Shown here in pieces: positions 15,762-24,067 of a DNA stretch of 37,499 bases; the first letter of the stretch is position 1, and the number at the start of each line of letters is the position of its first letter. Both the position numbers and the translations under genes were made by a program. Origin of the DNA: Defluviitaleaceae bacterium (lineage in GTDB: Bacteria > Bacillota > Clostridia > Lachnospirales > WQUN01); the NCBI GenBank assembly GCA_009781725.1, contig WQVF01000036.1:1-37499 (forward strand), read 5' to 3'. The notes under the pieces were generated by a model. It made no database searches and had not been told where the DNA came from. It saw only the letters and a list, made by a program, of their open reading frames with translations.

Positions 15762-15901
15762 GTTAACTCCTTATAGATTGGGCAATTTATCCGGTGGTCG
15801 TTAACCATCCCTGTGGCTTGCATAAATGCATAAATTATCGTCGAGCCCACGAATTTGAATCCAAGCTTTTTTAGGTCCTTGCTTTTTTTATCTGGGGATA
15901 T
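15758..15901 (-). pseudogene. tag: C-terminal remnant of 3-methyladenine-DNA glycosylase I
   Basis: Reading the minus strand, about 46 codons end in KDLKKLGFKFVGSTIIYAFM and then QATGMVNDHRINCP, matching the conserved C-terminus of Tag glycosylases (about 190 residues normally). Upstream homology stops near 15900 and the frame meets a stop at 15944-15946. The AAC(6')-like gene now occupies the place of the missing N-terminal part and overlaps the remnant by about 14 bases. Its stop still overlaps the ygjP-like start. Confidence 0.85.
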
Positions 15902-16361
15902 CCTCCACCCATGGGCATCTGGCAAGCTCCGGCTTCTCCAGTTTCATCGTAAAGCAAATAATCCGATTGGCTTCCTCGAAGCCGATTTTGGTGTGGAAAA
16001 GCCTGCTATCTTCGTTACAGAGTTCGCAGTCAGATGCCAGCTCTGTGCAACCATTAGAAATAGCCCATTCCTTTGCAAAAGAAACGAGCTTACTTGCAAT
16101 GCCATGCTTACGATATTCGGGCTTTACGTAGATAGCCTCGAGATATCCTACTGGGCTTTCGTCCGTGCCTTCTACGTAGTCACGCCTTAGTGATAGGCTT
16201 ATGAAGGCAGCGGCTTCGTCATTGATGTAGTATAGATATTCATTTGGGAGATTGCCAGCGGCACGGTCTTTAAGTGCGTCGCTGGCAGTTGTCTTAGGCC
16301 ATAGTGCGGCGTTTAGGTTTGCCCATTCGAATTCATTTTTCTTTGATACCGGAATTATCAT
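15888..16361 (-). CDS. Aminoglycoside 6'-N-acetyltransferase-like GNAT
   Basis: A 157-residue GNAT protein resembling chromosomal AAC(6')-I enzymes, which acetylate aminoglycosides with acetyl-CoA: LSLRRDYVEGTDESPVGYLE, IYVKPEYRKHGIASKLVSFAK and ELASDCELCNEDSRLFH, ending in GFEEANRIICF. Resistance in this host is not shown by sequence alone, since such proteins can be weak or have other substrates. The start at 16361 has GGAGG five bases upstream. The last residues after KLEKPE look atypical and run into the tag remnant, as if the gene gained a new 3' end when tag was broken. Confidence 0.72.
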   Translation of the reverse strand: MIIPVSKKNEFEWANLNAALWPKTTASDALKDRAAGNLPNEYLYYINDEAAAFISLSLRRDYVEGTDESPVGYLEAIYVKPEYRKHGIASKLVSFAKEWAISNGCTELASDCELCNEDSRLFHTKIGFEEANRIICFTMKLEKPELARCPWVEDIPR

Positions 16362-16390
16362 AACAGCCTCCATTTCGGTATCATCTTACA

Positions 16391-17185
16391 TTATTTACCC
16401 CATCTAAGTCCATTCTCGACCATTATTGTACGGATTATTTCTATTGCGTTTTCGTTGACACCGTCTAAGGATGAAATATCTCGCTGGCTTTTTGTCTGCA
16501 TTTGCGCAAGGGTTTCGAGCTTTAAGGATTGGATTGCCTGCTGTGCTGCCGGTTCCAGGTGGCCTAATAACATATCCATAAGAATCGGCTTATGGAGTTC
16601 CTTTGGCGGGAATTTCTTATCGAATGCCAGCGTATCCTTTTCTGTAAGGGTTTCATATACAGGGTCAATGTAATATCGCCCTGTTATTCCATCCAGTGCG
16701 CCGTTATAAAGGGGCAATACCATAAAAGGGTCAAAGGTCTTGCTGTCGGGTGTGGTAATGCCAAACGCGGCGGCTCGCCTAAAACCTACCCGTGGATAGT
16801 AATCGGGATGGCCGAAGATAATTACGGCGCGATATCCCAAATCCCGCGCAACTTCAAAAGTATGAAGCATCAAGGCTTTTCCTATTCCATTGCCTTGATA
16901 CTCTGGCATGGCTGAAAGCGGGCCGAATGTTAGCATTTCATACTCTTTGCCGGATGTATCCACTATCTTGCTTTTTGTGTAAATAATATGGCCAACTATC
17001 TTGCCATCAATTTCCGCTACATAGTTCAGCTCGGGCACATAGGACGGGCATTTTCGGAGCCTATGCACCAGCAAATGCTCATCGCATATTCTTGGCTCAC
17101 TGCTCCAGTTGGATTTCCAAAATGCTGCTCTAGTCAGTGACTCCACTGCATAGTGGTCCTCCGGCCTTTCGAGGCGCAGAATCAT
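16391..17185 (-). CDS. GNAT family N-acetyltransferase (YhbS-like)
   Basis: A 264-residue protein with a GNAT domain in its first 165 residues: LTFGPLSAMPEYQGNGIGKALM is motif A, and AVIIFGHPDYYPRVGF is the following YhbS-like block. The C-terminal third is mostly helical and has no recognised domain. Substrate unknown. The ATG follows GAAGGGAGA. It heads the long minus-strand run that extends to ylxP. Confidence 0.85.
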   Translation of the reverse strand: MILRLERPEDHYAVESLTRAAFWKSNWSSEPRICDEHLLVHRLRKCPSYVPELNYVAEIDGKIVGHIIYTKSKIVDTSGKEYEMLTFGPLSAMPEYQGNGIGKALMLHTFEVARDLGYRAVIIFGHPDYYPRVGFRRAAAFGITTPDSKTFDPFMVLPLYNGALDGITGRYYIDPVYETLTEKDTLAFDKKFPPKELHKPILMDMLLGHLEPAAQQAIQSLKLETLAQMQTKSQRDISSLDGVNENAIEIIRTIMVENGLRWGK

Positions 17186-17286
17186 ATTTATCTCCCTTCG
17201 GCATATAGCATAAATGAATAAGTATAGCTGCGATTAGCATACAGCAAATATGATGGATGGGCTACTGGGTCATTGTTACGTTTTTG

Positions 17287-17380
17287 GTTTTGTCATTAAT
17301 GGTAAGCCGCTCCCACTCGAAAAGCTGGTATTCCCGGCGGCATCAGTATAAGATAGTATGTAATCTCATGTTTTGTCATT
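17287..17380. promoter_or_regulatory. Two direct copies of GTTTTGTCATT before the PfkB gene
   Basis: GTTTTGTCATT occurs at 17287-17297 and 17370-17380, both on the plus strand. The first copy continues as GTTTTGTCATTAATG, and this 15-mer occurs again on the minus strand at about 11770-11784. They could be regulator sites. The gap 17186-17441 otherwise has a weak promoter-like AT-rich stretch near 17355 and no RNA gene. Confidence 0.35.
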
Positions 17381-17441
17381 TTGGCCGACGCCGGTTACAG
17401 ATGTAGACCAGATAAGATAACACAAAAGAAGGAGTCGATTA

Positions 17442-18386
17442 ATGAAAATTTTATGTGTTGGGCAATTGGTGGCGGATATATTGGTGTTGCCTGTAGAAAG
17501 CTTGGATTATGCCACAGATACCACCGCCGTAGAGCAAATCGAGCTTTTACCCGGCGGCGACGCAATGAATGTTACCCTCAACCTGGCTCGCCTTGGAGCA
17601 GAAACAGCCTTTATCGGGCGAGTGGGAGATGATGAGTTCGGCAAGATGCTCCATCGTGCGCTTATGCAAGCCGGTGTGGATAGCAATGGACTGGGCATCA
17701 ATCCTGAGTTTCCCACAGATACCTCCTTGGTTTTAATCAACAGCCAAGGCGACCGGACCTTTTATTACCGAGGCGGAGCAACGGGTACCCTCGCTCCTGC
17801 CCATATATCAGATGCTCAGCTTGCAGGAAGTGGCATCGTTTTTATAGGCGGGACATTTTCCATGCCCTATATTGACGGAGAAGGAGCAAAAGATATCTTT
17901 GCCCGAGCGCATAAGCATGGGGCTGTCACTGCTATGGATGTTAATCACGATACCAAAGGCCGGTGGATGGACCTTATCGGCCCCAGTCTTACTGAGCTGG
18001 ATTATTTTCTGCCGTCCTTATCAGAAGCAAAATATCTCACTGGTGAAGACCAGCCGGAAGCCATCGCTCGCAAGCTAAGAGAAACCGGAATAAAAACCGC
18101 TGTGATCAAGCTAGGGGAAAAGGGCTGCTATGTCCAAAGCGAAACAGAGTCCTTTTACCAAGAAGCCTTCCCAGCAAAGGCAGTAGACACCACAGGTGCC
18201 GGGGATTCCTTTGTGGCGGGCTTTCTTTTTGGGTTATCTCAAGAGCTGCCTTTACGGGAATGCGCCCGTATCGGCTGCGCTGCCGGAGCTATAACCGTTG
18301 GCATACTGGGTGCCACCGCACCAAATCTTACACATAACATAATCAAAAACTTCCTTAAAAGGAGTAATCATGATAGCATCGGTTAA
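17442..18386 (+). CDS. PfkB-family carbohydrate kinase
   Basis: A 314-residue ribokinase-like kinase. Signature 1 is PGGDAMNVTLNLARLGAETAFIG followed by GRVGDDEFG; signature 2 is DTTGAGDSFVAGF with the catalytic aspartate. It phosphorylates a sugar or nucleoside with ATP in the cytoplasm; ribose, fructose or 2-keto-3-deoxygluconate types cannot be separated by eye. It stands alone, transcribed convergently with traX, with a strong SD AAGAAGGAG before ATG 17442. Confidence 0.88.
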   Translation: MKILCVGQLVADILVLPVESLDYATDTTAVEQIELLPGGDAMNVTLNLARLGAETAFIGRVGDDEFGKMLHRALMQAGVDSNGLGINPEFPTDTSLVLINSQGDRTFYYRGGATGTLAPAHISDAQLAGSGIVFIGGTFSMPYIDGEGAKDIFARAHKHGAVTAMDVNHDTKGRWMDLIGPSLTELDYFLPSLSEAKYLTGEDQPEAIARKLRETGIKTAVIKLGEKGCYVQSETESFYQEAFPAKAVDTTGAGDSFVAGFLFGLSQELPLRECARIGCAAGAITVGILGATAPNLTHNIIKNFLKRSNHDSIG

Positions 18387-18414
18387 TATTATTAAATGAG
18401 CCGACCAGAGGGCT

Positions 18415-18429
18415 ATGCCGTACCGGCAT
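18415..18429. terminator. Short stem between convergent PfkB and TraX genes
   Basis: ATGCCG-TAC-CGGCAT forms a 6-bp stem followed by an AT-rich run (TTATATTA) on the plus strand. It lies between two convergent genes and could be a weak two-way terminator. There is no proper T-tract. Confidence 0.35.
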
Positions 18430-19200
18430 TTATATTATAACCCATGCAACAACTGCTAAAATTGCAAGATGCACGGGATATGCCGCATAAAACAACCATT
18501 TTAGACTCGGGCCGCGCTTACCGTTGTACCATGCCATCAGGGGGACTGTAAGAAGCGTGGCCGGGATGAGCAAGAAAAATCTATTATCAAATCTTTGACC
18601 TTCCCAGATAAACTGAATCAGACCACGGTGCTGAAGTACATTCATCACTGCGAAAACAGCTAGTTTTGGCCATTTTGGTTTGATTATATACATGAGTAAA
18701 ATAAATATTACTCCATATCCCCCGTACTCTGCACCCAGGAAATCCGCAATCCACATAATCCCAAGGACGGGACCTGCGACTATTGCTGATGTTGTGAGAT
18801 ATACGGATTCCTTGTCGTCTTCCTTCCTTTGGGCGATAATGGCAAAAATATGTTGGAAGATATAGATAGACAAACCGCCAAGGAACAAAGTGTAAAATAT
18901 ATTTGTATTATTCAAAAAATCCACGTTCCATGGGCTTAGTCCTTGACGTATATTGCTGGCCCTATTGATAGCCCAGTCATAAGGGATTTCCGCAATCAGT
19001 GCAAAAGCAAGTAGCCTGAGCAGAAATTTCTTTGGGTTGCGAGTGTGGTGAAAACCCTCTGCAATTAGGTACACAAAGATAGGAAATGTAAGCCGACCAA
19101 TAATCCGAAACTCAAAAGGCACATAATCTGGAAAAACAGCACCAATATGATCGATGAACATGGCAATGAGAGCGATAATTTTAAGAACAAACGCAGACAT
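18430..19200 (-). CDS. TraX family membrane protein
   Basis: A 256-residue multi-pass membrane protein of the TraX family: KIIALIAMFIDHIGAVF, then IGRLTFPIFVYLIAEGF and further hydrophobic segments, with FLLRLLAFALIAEIPYD as a typical block. TraX was named for acetylating F pilin, but chromosomal relatives are common in Clostridia without conjugation genes and their role is unknown; relation to membrane acyltransferases is likely. The start follows AAGGAGG. It lies 17 bases after rsmA on the same strand. Confidence 0.88.
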   Translation of the reverse strand: MSAFVLKIIALIAMFIDHIGAVFPDYVPFEFRIIGRLTFPIFVYLIAEGFHHTRNPKKFLLRLLAFALIAEIPYDWAINRASNIRQGLSPWNVDFLNNTNIFYTLFLGGLSIYIFQHIFAIIAQRKEDDKESVYLTTSAIVAGPVLGIMWIADFLGAEYGGYGVIFILLMYIIKPKWPKLAVFAVMNVLQHRGLIQFIWEGQRFDNRFFLLIPATLLTVPLMAWYNGKRGPSLKWLFYAAYPVHLAILAVVAWVII

Positions 19201-19217
19201 AAATCCTCCTTGTGTTT

Positions 19218-20069
19218 TTACATATTTTGCTGTAATGTTTTTGAAATTTTAACAAAGGCGTCCATATCCAACGTCTCTCCCCGGATATCGGCCTTTAAAC
19301 CGCATTTTTCTATTGCCGCGGCTATGTGGGCCTTATCCATTTCCATTCCAGCGGACAGTGCGTTTTCTAATGTCTTACGCCTTTGATTAAACGCTGCGTG
19401 GACTACCTTAAATAACTGCTCCTTATCTGCCGAAACTCGTGGCTCGTGCAAAATTTTCATATGCACAACGGCAGAATCCACCGCCGGACGTGGCATAAAA
19501 CAGTTAACCGGAACATTGGCCACCAACTCTACATCTGCATAATACTGCACTGCAAGGGTCAGTGAGCCATAATCCTTGGTTCCCGGGCTTGCAGTCATAC
19601 GTTTCGCCACTTCCTTTTGTACCATAACCGTTATGGATTCGAATGGCAGGCTACTTTCCAGTAAATGAAAAATCACAGGGGTTGTGATGTAGTAAGGCAG
19701 GTTGGCTACGACTTTTATCGGATTTTTCGTATATGGTGCTAGGATGGTAGGCAGGTCAATTTTTAGTATATCACCTTGGATTATGGTAATATTGGAGTTG
19801 GAAAATAGACTGTTAAGCACGGGGATTAGCTGGGTGTCCAGCTCCACGGCAATTAAATGGCCTACATGGGGCAGCATAGCTTGAGTAAGTCCACCCGGAC
19901 CGGGTCCGACTTCCAGTACAACGTCGGATTCGCCCAATGCGGCGGCAGATATTATTTTGCCCACCACATGAGAATCAACCAGAAAATGCTGGCCCAACTT
20001 TTTCCGAGTTTGAATACCGTGTTTATCAATAAGGGCACGTAGTCCTGCGCGGGTTGTTAGATTTTCGAT
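19218..20069 (-). CDS. rsmA: 16S rRNA dimethyladenosine transferase RsmA (KsgA)
   Basis: RsmA adds two methyl groups to each of two adjacent adenines near the 3' end of 16S rRNA. Motif I VLEVGPGPGG (about 51-60) and catalytic NLPYYITTPV (about 123 on) are present. I place the start at ATC 20067-20069, giving 283 residues with the N-terminus ENLTTRAGLRALIDKHGI and RKKLGQHFL, as in the family. GGAGGTG lies eight bases upstream and the next upstream codon but one is a stop (20073-20075), so no ATG, GTG or TTG is available before the conserved region. The TTG at 19997 would cut off 24 conserved residues. Either AUC is used or there is a sequence error. Confidence 0.88.
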   Translation of the reverse strand: MENLTTRAGLRALIDKHGIQTRKKLGQHFLVDSHVVGKIISAAALGESDVVLEVGPGPGGLTQAMLPHVGHLIAVELDTQLIPVLNSLFSNSNITIIQGDILKIDLPTILAPYTKNPIKVVANLPYYITTPVIFHLLESSLPFESITVMVQKEVAKRMTASPGTKDYGSLTLAVQYYADVELVANVPVNCFMPRPAVDSAVVHMKILHEPRVSADKEQLFKVVHAAFNQRRKTLENALSAGMEMDKAHIAAAIEKCGLKADIRGETLDMDAFVKISKTLQQNM

Positions 20070-20120
20070 TTTTTACACCTCCATCTATAGCGATTTCAAT
20101 TACTATATATTGTACAAAAC

Positions 20121-20288
20121 GGGGTTGTCTCGTTAAGCATTTTTCTGAATAAATATGCACCACATTGTCAACATAAAAGCGTTGAGGAGCAAAGCGACGA
20201 AGCAATCCAAGCTTGGATTGCTTCGCTACGCTCGCAGCGACGGTTGTTCTGCATAGATATCCATGGTTTCTGCTTAACAAGACAGCCC
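20121..20288. mobile_element. MITE-like element with terminal inverted repeats, containing a class A repeat
   Basis: The left end GGGGTTGTCTCGTTAAGCAT (20121-20140) and the right end TGCTTAACAAGACAGCCC (20271-20288) are imperfect inverted repeats. Inside, 20181-20242 is a class A palindrome (GAGGAGCAAAGCGACGAAGC ... GCTTCGCTACGCTCGCAGCG). The flanking bases AAAC occur directly on both sides and could be a 4-bp target duplication. There is no transposase. It fills most of the gap between rsmA and the DUF445 gene. Confidence 0.6.
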
Positions 20289-20338
20289 AAACTTAGGCGT
20301 TATGTAATATACACTAACGATAAGAAAAGAGCGAATTA

Positions 20339-21274
20339 ATGAATATCTTTCAATTTCTTCTTCCACCAATTTTGGGCGGTATCATCGCCCTTTCTACCAA
20401 CTGGATAGCTATCAAGATGCTTTTCCGCCCACACAAAGAAATGAGGATTTTTGGGCTTAGATTACCTTTTACCCCTGGGCTGATTCCTCGTGAGCGAGGC
20501 CGTCTGGGCCGCAAGCTTGGGGAGGCTATCAGCAAACATCTGCTGACCCCTGATATCCTTGCAAGCAAGTTGGCAGACCCAGCCACATGGCCCCTGCCTG
20601 ACTGTACTATCGGTGAGTTGCTTGAGTCCTGGGGACAATCAGACCCTGCTGCCTATATTGCGCAGGTTATATCCACGCCTGCAAAAAAAGCCATTGATAT
20701 CTTTCTTCCTAAGGCTATCGAGGGCTTATTTCATTTTCCTGAGAAATTCCCTATATTGGACACAAAGCTTGCGGAGCTTACTACTCAAGTGGCCCAAAAG
20801 AGCACTAATCCCATTGCCGGATTATTTGTTAAGCATGAGAAAATTTATCTTAATATAAAAGAAGCGGTTTTCGAATATCTGTCGGAACCAGATAACCGTG
20901 ATGCCATGCTGGAGGCCATCCATAATGCAATAGACGGTGTAATGTGGGATGAAAAACCACTGGATGATGACGCCCATGAAACTCAGCAGCGGATAGCAGA
21001 CCGAATCTGTGCCTTCCATATAAGTGAGGGTGTGCAGCTGCTTTTCACTCAGGACCCATATGCTTCGATTATACGCAGGATATTAGAGGTTGCTGCGAAT
21101 TATTTAGCCACACATATGCCTGTTTCTGATATGATAGAGAAAAAAATGAGCGAGCTGGATATTGCCGAAACGGAGAGTATATTACTGTCTGTGGTAGGGC
21201 GGGAATTGAAGATGATAATCTGGCTGGGAGGCTTGTTTGGATTTTTGATTGGATTGCTTTCATTACTGCTGTAA
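20339..21274 (+). CDS. DUF445 family membrane protein
   Basis: A 311-residue DUF445 (YheB-like) protein. It begins with a hydrophobic segment followed by the family hallmark TNWIAIKMLFRPHKE, then FGLRLPFTPGLIPRERGRLGRKLG, and ends with a second membrane helix (IIWLGGLFGFLIGLLSLLL). Both ends probably anchor a long helical, soluble middle to the membrane. Function is unknown. ATG 20339 follows AAAAGAG. It lies between two class A repeat copies. Confidence 0.9.
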   Translation: MNIFQFLLPPILGGIIALSTNWIAIKMLFRPHKEMRIFGLRLPFTPGLIPRERGRLGRKLGEAISKHLLTPDILASKLADPATWPLPDCTIGELLESWGQSDPAAYIAQVISTPAKKAIDIFLPKAIEGLFHFPEKFPILDTKLAELTTQVAQKSTNPIAGLFVKHEKIYLNIKEAVFEYLSEPDNRDAMLEAIHNAIDGVMWDEKPLDDDAHETQQRIADRICAFHISEGVQLLFTQDPYASIIRRILEVAANYLATHMPVSDMIEKKMSELDIAETESILLSVVGRELKMIIWLGGLFGFLIGLLSLLL

Positions 21275-21288
21275 CATTAAGGAGTAAA

Positions 21289-21360
21289 CTGGATTGCTTC
21301 GTCGCTTTGCTCCTCGCAATGACGGAGGTAATGACTGTCATTGCGAGCGTAGCAATCCAG
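21289..21360. repeat. Class A dispersed repeat, third copy
   Basis: CTGGATTGCTTCGTCGCTTT on the left (from 21289) and GCGAGCGTAGCAATCCAG on the right (to 21360) form an interrupted inverted repeat with inner GCAATGAC / GTCATTGC. It is related to 4-80 and 20181-20242. No terminal repeat of the GGGCTGTC type was seen around it. Confidence 0.75.
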
Positions 21361-21369
21361 ACATATAGT
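21341..21369 (+). promoter_or_regulatory. Candidate promoter for rhaAB, -35 inside a repeat
   Basis: TTGCGA (21341-21346), 17 bases, TATAGT (21364-21369), about 33 bases before the rhaA start. The -35 and most of the spacer belong to the class A repeat. The match to sigma-A consensus is moderate. No catabolite-responsive site was recognised. Confidence 0.4.
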
Positions 21370-21401
21370 ATAGTCATTAAACATAAAGAGGAGTGATTTT
21401 T

Positions 21402-22592
21402 ATGAGCGCATATACAAGCGCACAGCAAGCTTACGCCAATATCGGCGTGGACACAGAAGCGGCCCTTACACGGCTGGATGCGATACCTATATCAGTACAT
21501 TGCTGGCAGGGAGACGATGTCCGGGGCTTTGAAGGCGGGGATGAGTTATCCGGCGGGATTCAATCCACAGGCAACCACCCAGGCCGAGCACGAACCCCTG
21601 ATGAGCTGCGAGCCAATCTTGACAAGGCCCTAGCCCTAATTCCAGGTGCCGCCAAGGTCAATCTCCACGCCATGTACGGCGATGTAAAAGGAGTAGACCG
21701 GGACGCAATTACCCCGGCACATTTTACTGCATGGGCAGATTGGGCTGTAGAGCGGGGCTTGGGACTTGATTTCAATCCCACACTTTTCTCACATCCAAAG
21801 GCAGCCGACGGCCTGACACTTAGCCATCCAGACCCTGCCATTCGTGCCTTCTGGATAGAGCATTGTAAGCGCAGCCGTGAAATCGGCGAGTATTTTGGCC
21901 AAAGAACCGGACAGGTATCTGTGGTCAACCTATGGATTCCCGACGGCTACAAGGATGTCCCTGCAGACCAGTTGACTCCCCGCGTTCGTTTGGAAAAAGC
22001 TTTGGATGAAATCTTCTCAAGAAAAATGAACCCTGCTCATGCAATCGACGCCGTAGAAAGCAAGTTGTTCGGCATAGGCGTGGAGAGCTATACCACAGGT
22101 AGCCATGAGTTCTATATGGGCTATGCCGTCAAAAATCAAGTGGCACTTTGCCTGGATGCTGGACATTTTCATCCACTGGAATTTATCTCAGGCAAAATCT
22201 CCGCAGTATCCCTATTTGTGAATCAAGTACTCCTCCATGTCTCCCGCCCTGTACGCTGGGACAGTGACCACGTTGTCTTACTTGACGACGAATTACTGGC
22301 AATCACCCATGAAATAATCCGCCATAATCTCCTTGACCGGATGCATATCGGCATGGATTTTTTTGATGGCTCCATCGACCGGATAATGGCCTGGGCAATC
22401 GGAGGCCGTAACCTGCGCAAGGCTTTGCTTGTAGCTCTTCTTGAGCCTTATGCGCAACTGCAAAAAGCAGAGCATAATCTGGACTTCACCCAGCGGTTGC
22501 TGATGCTTGAAGAAAAGAAAATGCTCCCCTGGCAAGCCGTATGGAATGAATATTGCACCCGCAAATCAGTCCCCGAAAGGCTGGCTTTGTAA
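21402..22592 (+). CDS. rhaA: L-rhamnose isomerase
   Basis: A 396-residue class I L-rhamnose isomerase, which converts L-rhamnose to L-rhamnulose using divalent metals. Diagnostic stretches are [15 protein letters not shown] near the N-terminus, [27 protein letters not shown] and VRWDSDHVV, the last two supplying metal ligands. Length is close to the family norm of about 420. The start at 21402 has AAGAGGAG upstream. It is joined to rhaB by a one-base TAATG overlap. No rhamnulose-1-phosphate aldolase gene (rhaD) is in the window. Confidence 0.96.
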   Translation: MSAYTSAQQAYANIGVDTEAALTRLDAIPISVHCWQGDDVRGFEGGDELSGGIQSTGNHPGRARTPDELRANLDKALALIPGAAKVNLHAMYGDVKGVDRDAITPAHFTAWADWAVERGLGLDFNPTLFSHPKAADGLTLSHPDPAIRAFWIEHCKRSREIGEYFGQRTGQVSVVNLWIPDGYKDVPADQLTPRVRLEKALDEIFSRKMNPAHAIDAVESKLFGIGVESYTTGSHEFYMGYAVKNQVALCLDAGHFHPLEFISGKISAVSLFVNQVLLHVSRPVRWDSDHVVLLDDELLAITHEIIRHNLLDRMHIGMDFFDGSIDRIMAWAIGGRNLRKALLVALLEPYAQLQKAEHNLDFTQRLLMLEEKKMLPWQAVWNEYCTRKSVPERLAL

Positions 22593-23968
22593 TGAGTTGT
22601 TTTCTTGCTATAGATATCGGTGCTTCCAGCGGCCGGCATTTGCTTGGGACTACCCAAAACGGACGGCTGGTATTGGAAGAGGTCTATCGTTTCCCCAATG
22701 AAATGAAGAGGCTTGACGGCCAGCTAATCTGGGACACGAATGAATTACTGGATGAAATCCTCACCGGCATGAAAAAATGCGTTGAAATCGGAAAAATCCC
22801 TGTAAGCGTCGGCATAGATACTTGGGGCGTGGACTTTGTGCTGCTGGATGAAGCCATGAAAATGATTGGCCCTGCAGTGGCATACAGAGACAGTCGTACT
22901 GATGGTATGTTTGAAGAGGTAGCAAAACATATACCTGACCAAGAATTATATGCCCGAACAGGCATCCCAAAGCTGGTCTTTAATACTATATACCAGCTGA
23001 TGGCCCTGAAAAAAACTGCCCCAGAAATCCTTGATAAGGCCCATCGCCTGCTGTTTCTGCCTGATTATCTGCATTTTCTGCTATCCGGTGTAGCCGAAAC
23101 AGAATATACCATTGCCTCCACCAGCGCACTGGTTAAGGCCGGTAGTCAAGAATGGGATGATGAGGTTATTTCACGGTGCGGTTTCCCAAGAAATATTTTC
23201 GGAAAAATAGTCCCTCCCGGGACAGTATTGGGAGACTTGAGGCAAGATATACAGGCAAGAGTCGGGTATAACTGTAAAGTAACAATGCCCGCATCCCACG
23301 ATACTAAATCCGCAATAATGGCAGTACCCGCTGACTGCGAAAGTCCGTTATTCTTAAGCTCTGGTACATGGTCAATAATGGGGGTGGAACGCACAGATCC
23401 AGATTGCTCTGAGAAAAGCCGAATCCGTACCTTCACCAACGAAGGGGGATACGGTGGGCAAGTTTGCTATATGCGTAATATTATGGGGTTGTGGATAATT
23501 CAATGTGTGAAAAAGGAGCTTGGGGATAAATACTCCTTTGCCCAGCTTTGCGAAATGGCAGAGAAATCCACCATAGCTACGATTGTAGATGTCAATGACC
23601 CTCGTTTTCTTGCGCCGGATAACATGATAAAAACCCTGAAGGAAGTCTGTGCCGAAAAGGATATGCCAGTACCTCAGGAACCAGGAGAGCTAGCCGCCGT
23701 TATTTATAATAGCTTAGCACAGTCTTATGACGATACAGCCAGGGAGCTGGAAGCCTTAACGGGTACGACATATGATGCAATATATATTGTAGGTGGCGGA
23801 GCGAAAGCCGAATACCTCAACGATTTAACAGCAAAGGCAACAGGCAAGTTAGTACACGCAGGCCCAAGCGAGGCCACGGCAATTGGCAACATGCTGGCCC
23901 AGATGATAGCAATGGGTGTATTTAAGGACTTACATGAAGCCCGAGCCTGTGTGAGAAAGTCGCTGTAA
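22592..23968 (+). CDS. rhaB: Rhamnulokinase
   Basis: A 458-residue FGGY-family kinase that phosphorylates L-rhamnulose at C1. It opens with FLAIDIGASSGRHLLGT, has SVGIDTWGVDFVLLD, AYRDSRTDGM, PASHDTKSAI, SGTWSIMGVE and IVGGGAKAEYLN, all typical of RhaB. ATG 22592 overlaps the rhaA stop as TAATG, so translation is coupled to rhaA. Confidence 0.96.
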   Translation: MSCFLAIDIGASSGRHLLGTTQNGRLVLEEVYRFPNEMKRLDGQLIWDTNELLDEILTGMKKCVEIGKIPVSVGIDTWGVDFVLLDEAMKMIGPAVAYRDSRTDGMFEEVAKHIPDQELYARTGIPKLVFNTIYQLMALKKTAPEILDKAHRLLFLPDYLHFLLSGVAETEYTIASTSALVKAGSQEWDDEVISRCGFPRNIFGKIVPPGTVLGDLRQDIQARVGYNCKVTMPASHDTKSAIMAVPADCESPLFLSSGTWSIMGVERTDPDCSEKSRIRTFTNEGGYGGQVCYMRNIMGLWIIQCVKKELGDKYSFAQLCEMAEKSTIATIVDVNDPRFLAPDNMIKTLKEVCAEKDMPVPQEPGELAAVIYNSLAQSYDDTARELEALTGTTYDAIYIVGGGAKAEYLNDLTAKATGKLVHAGPSEATAIGNMLAQMIAMGVFKDLHEARACVRKSL

Positions 23969-24067
23969 CAACTTTTGTCGTTTTGACCATAGGATTTTTT
24001 CTTCCGGCCAATTTGATTTTTTCTCCGATGCTGTGTTGTTGCTGTGCTTATAAAAGGAGTGAATAAA

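Noticed and set aside
19995-19997. TTG 19997 as the start of rsmA
   Set aside because: It falls inside the conserved KKLGQHFL block, has no SD, and would delete residues seen in all full-length relatives.
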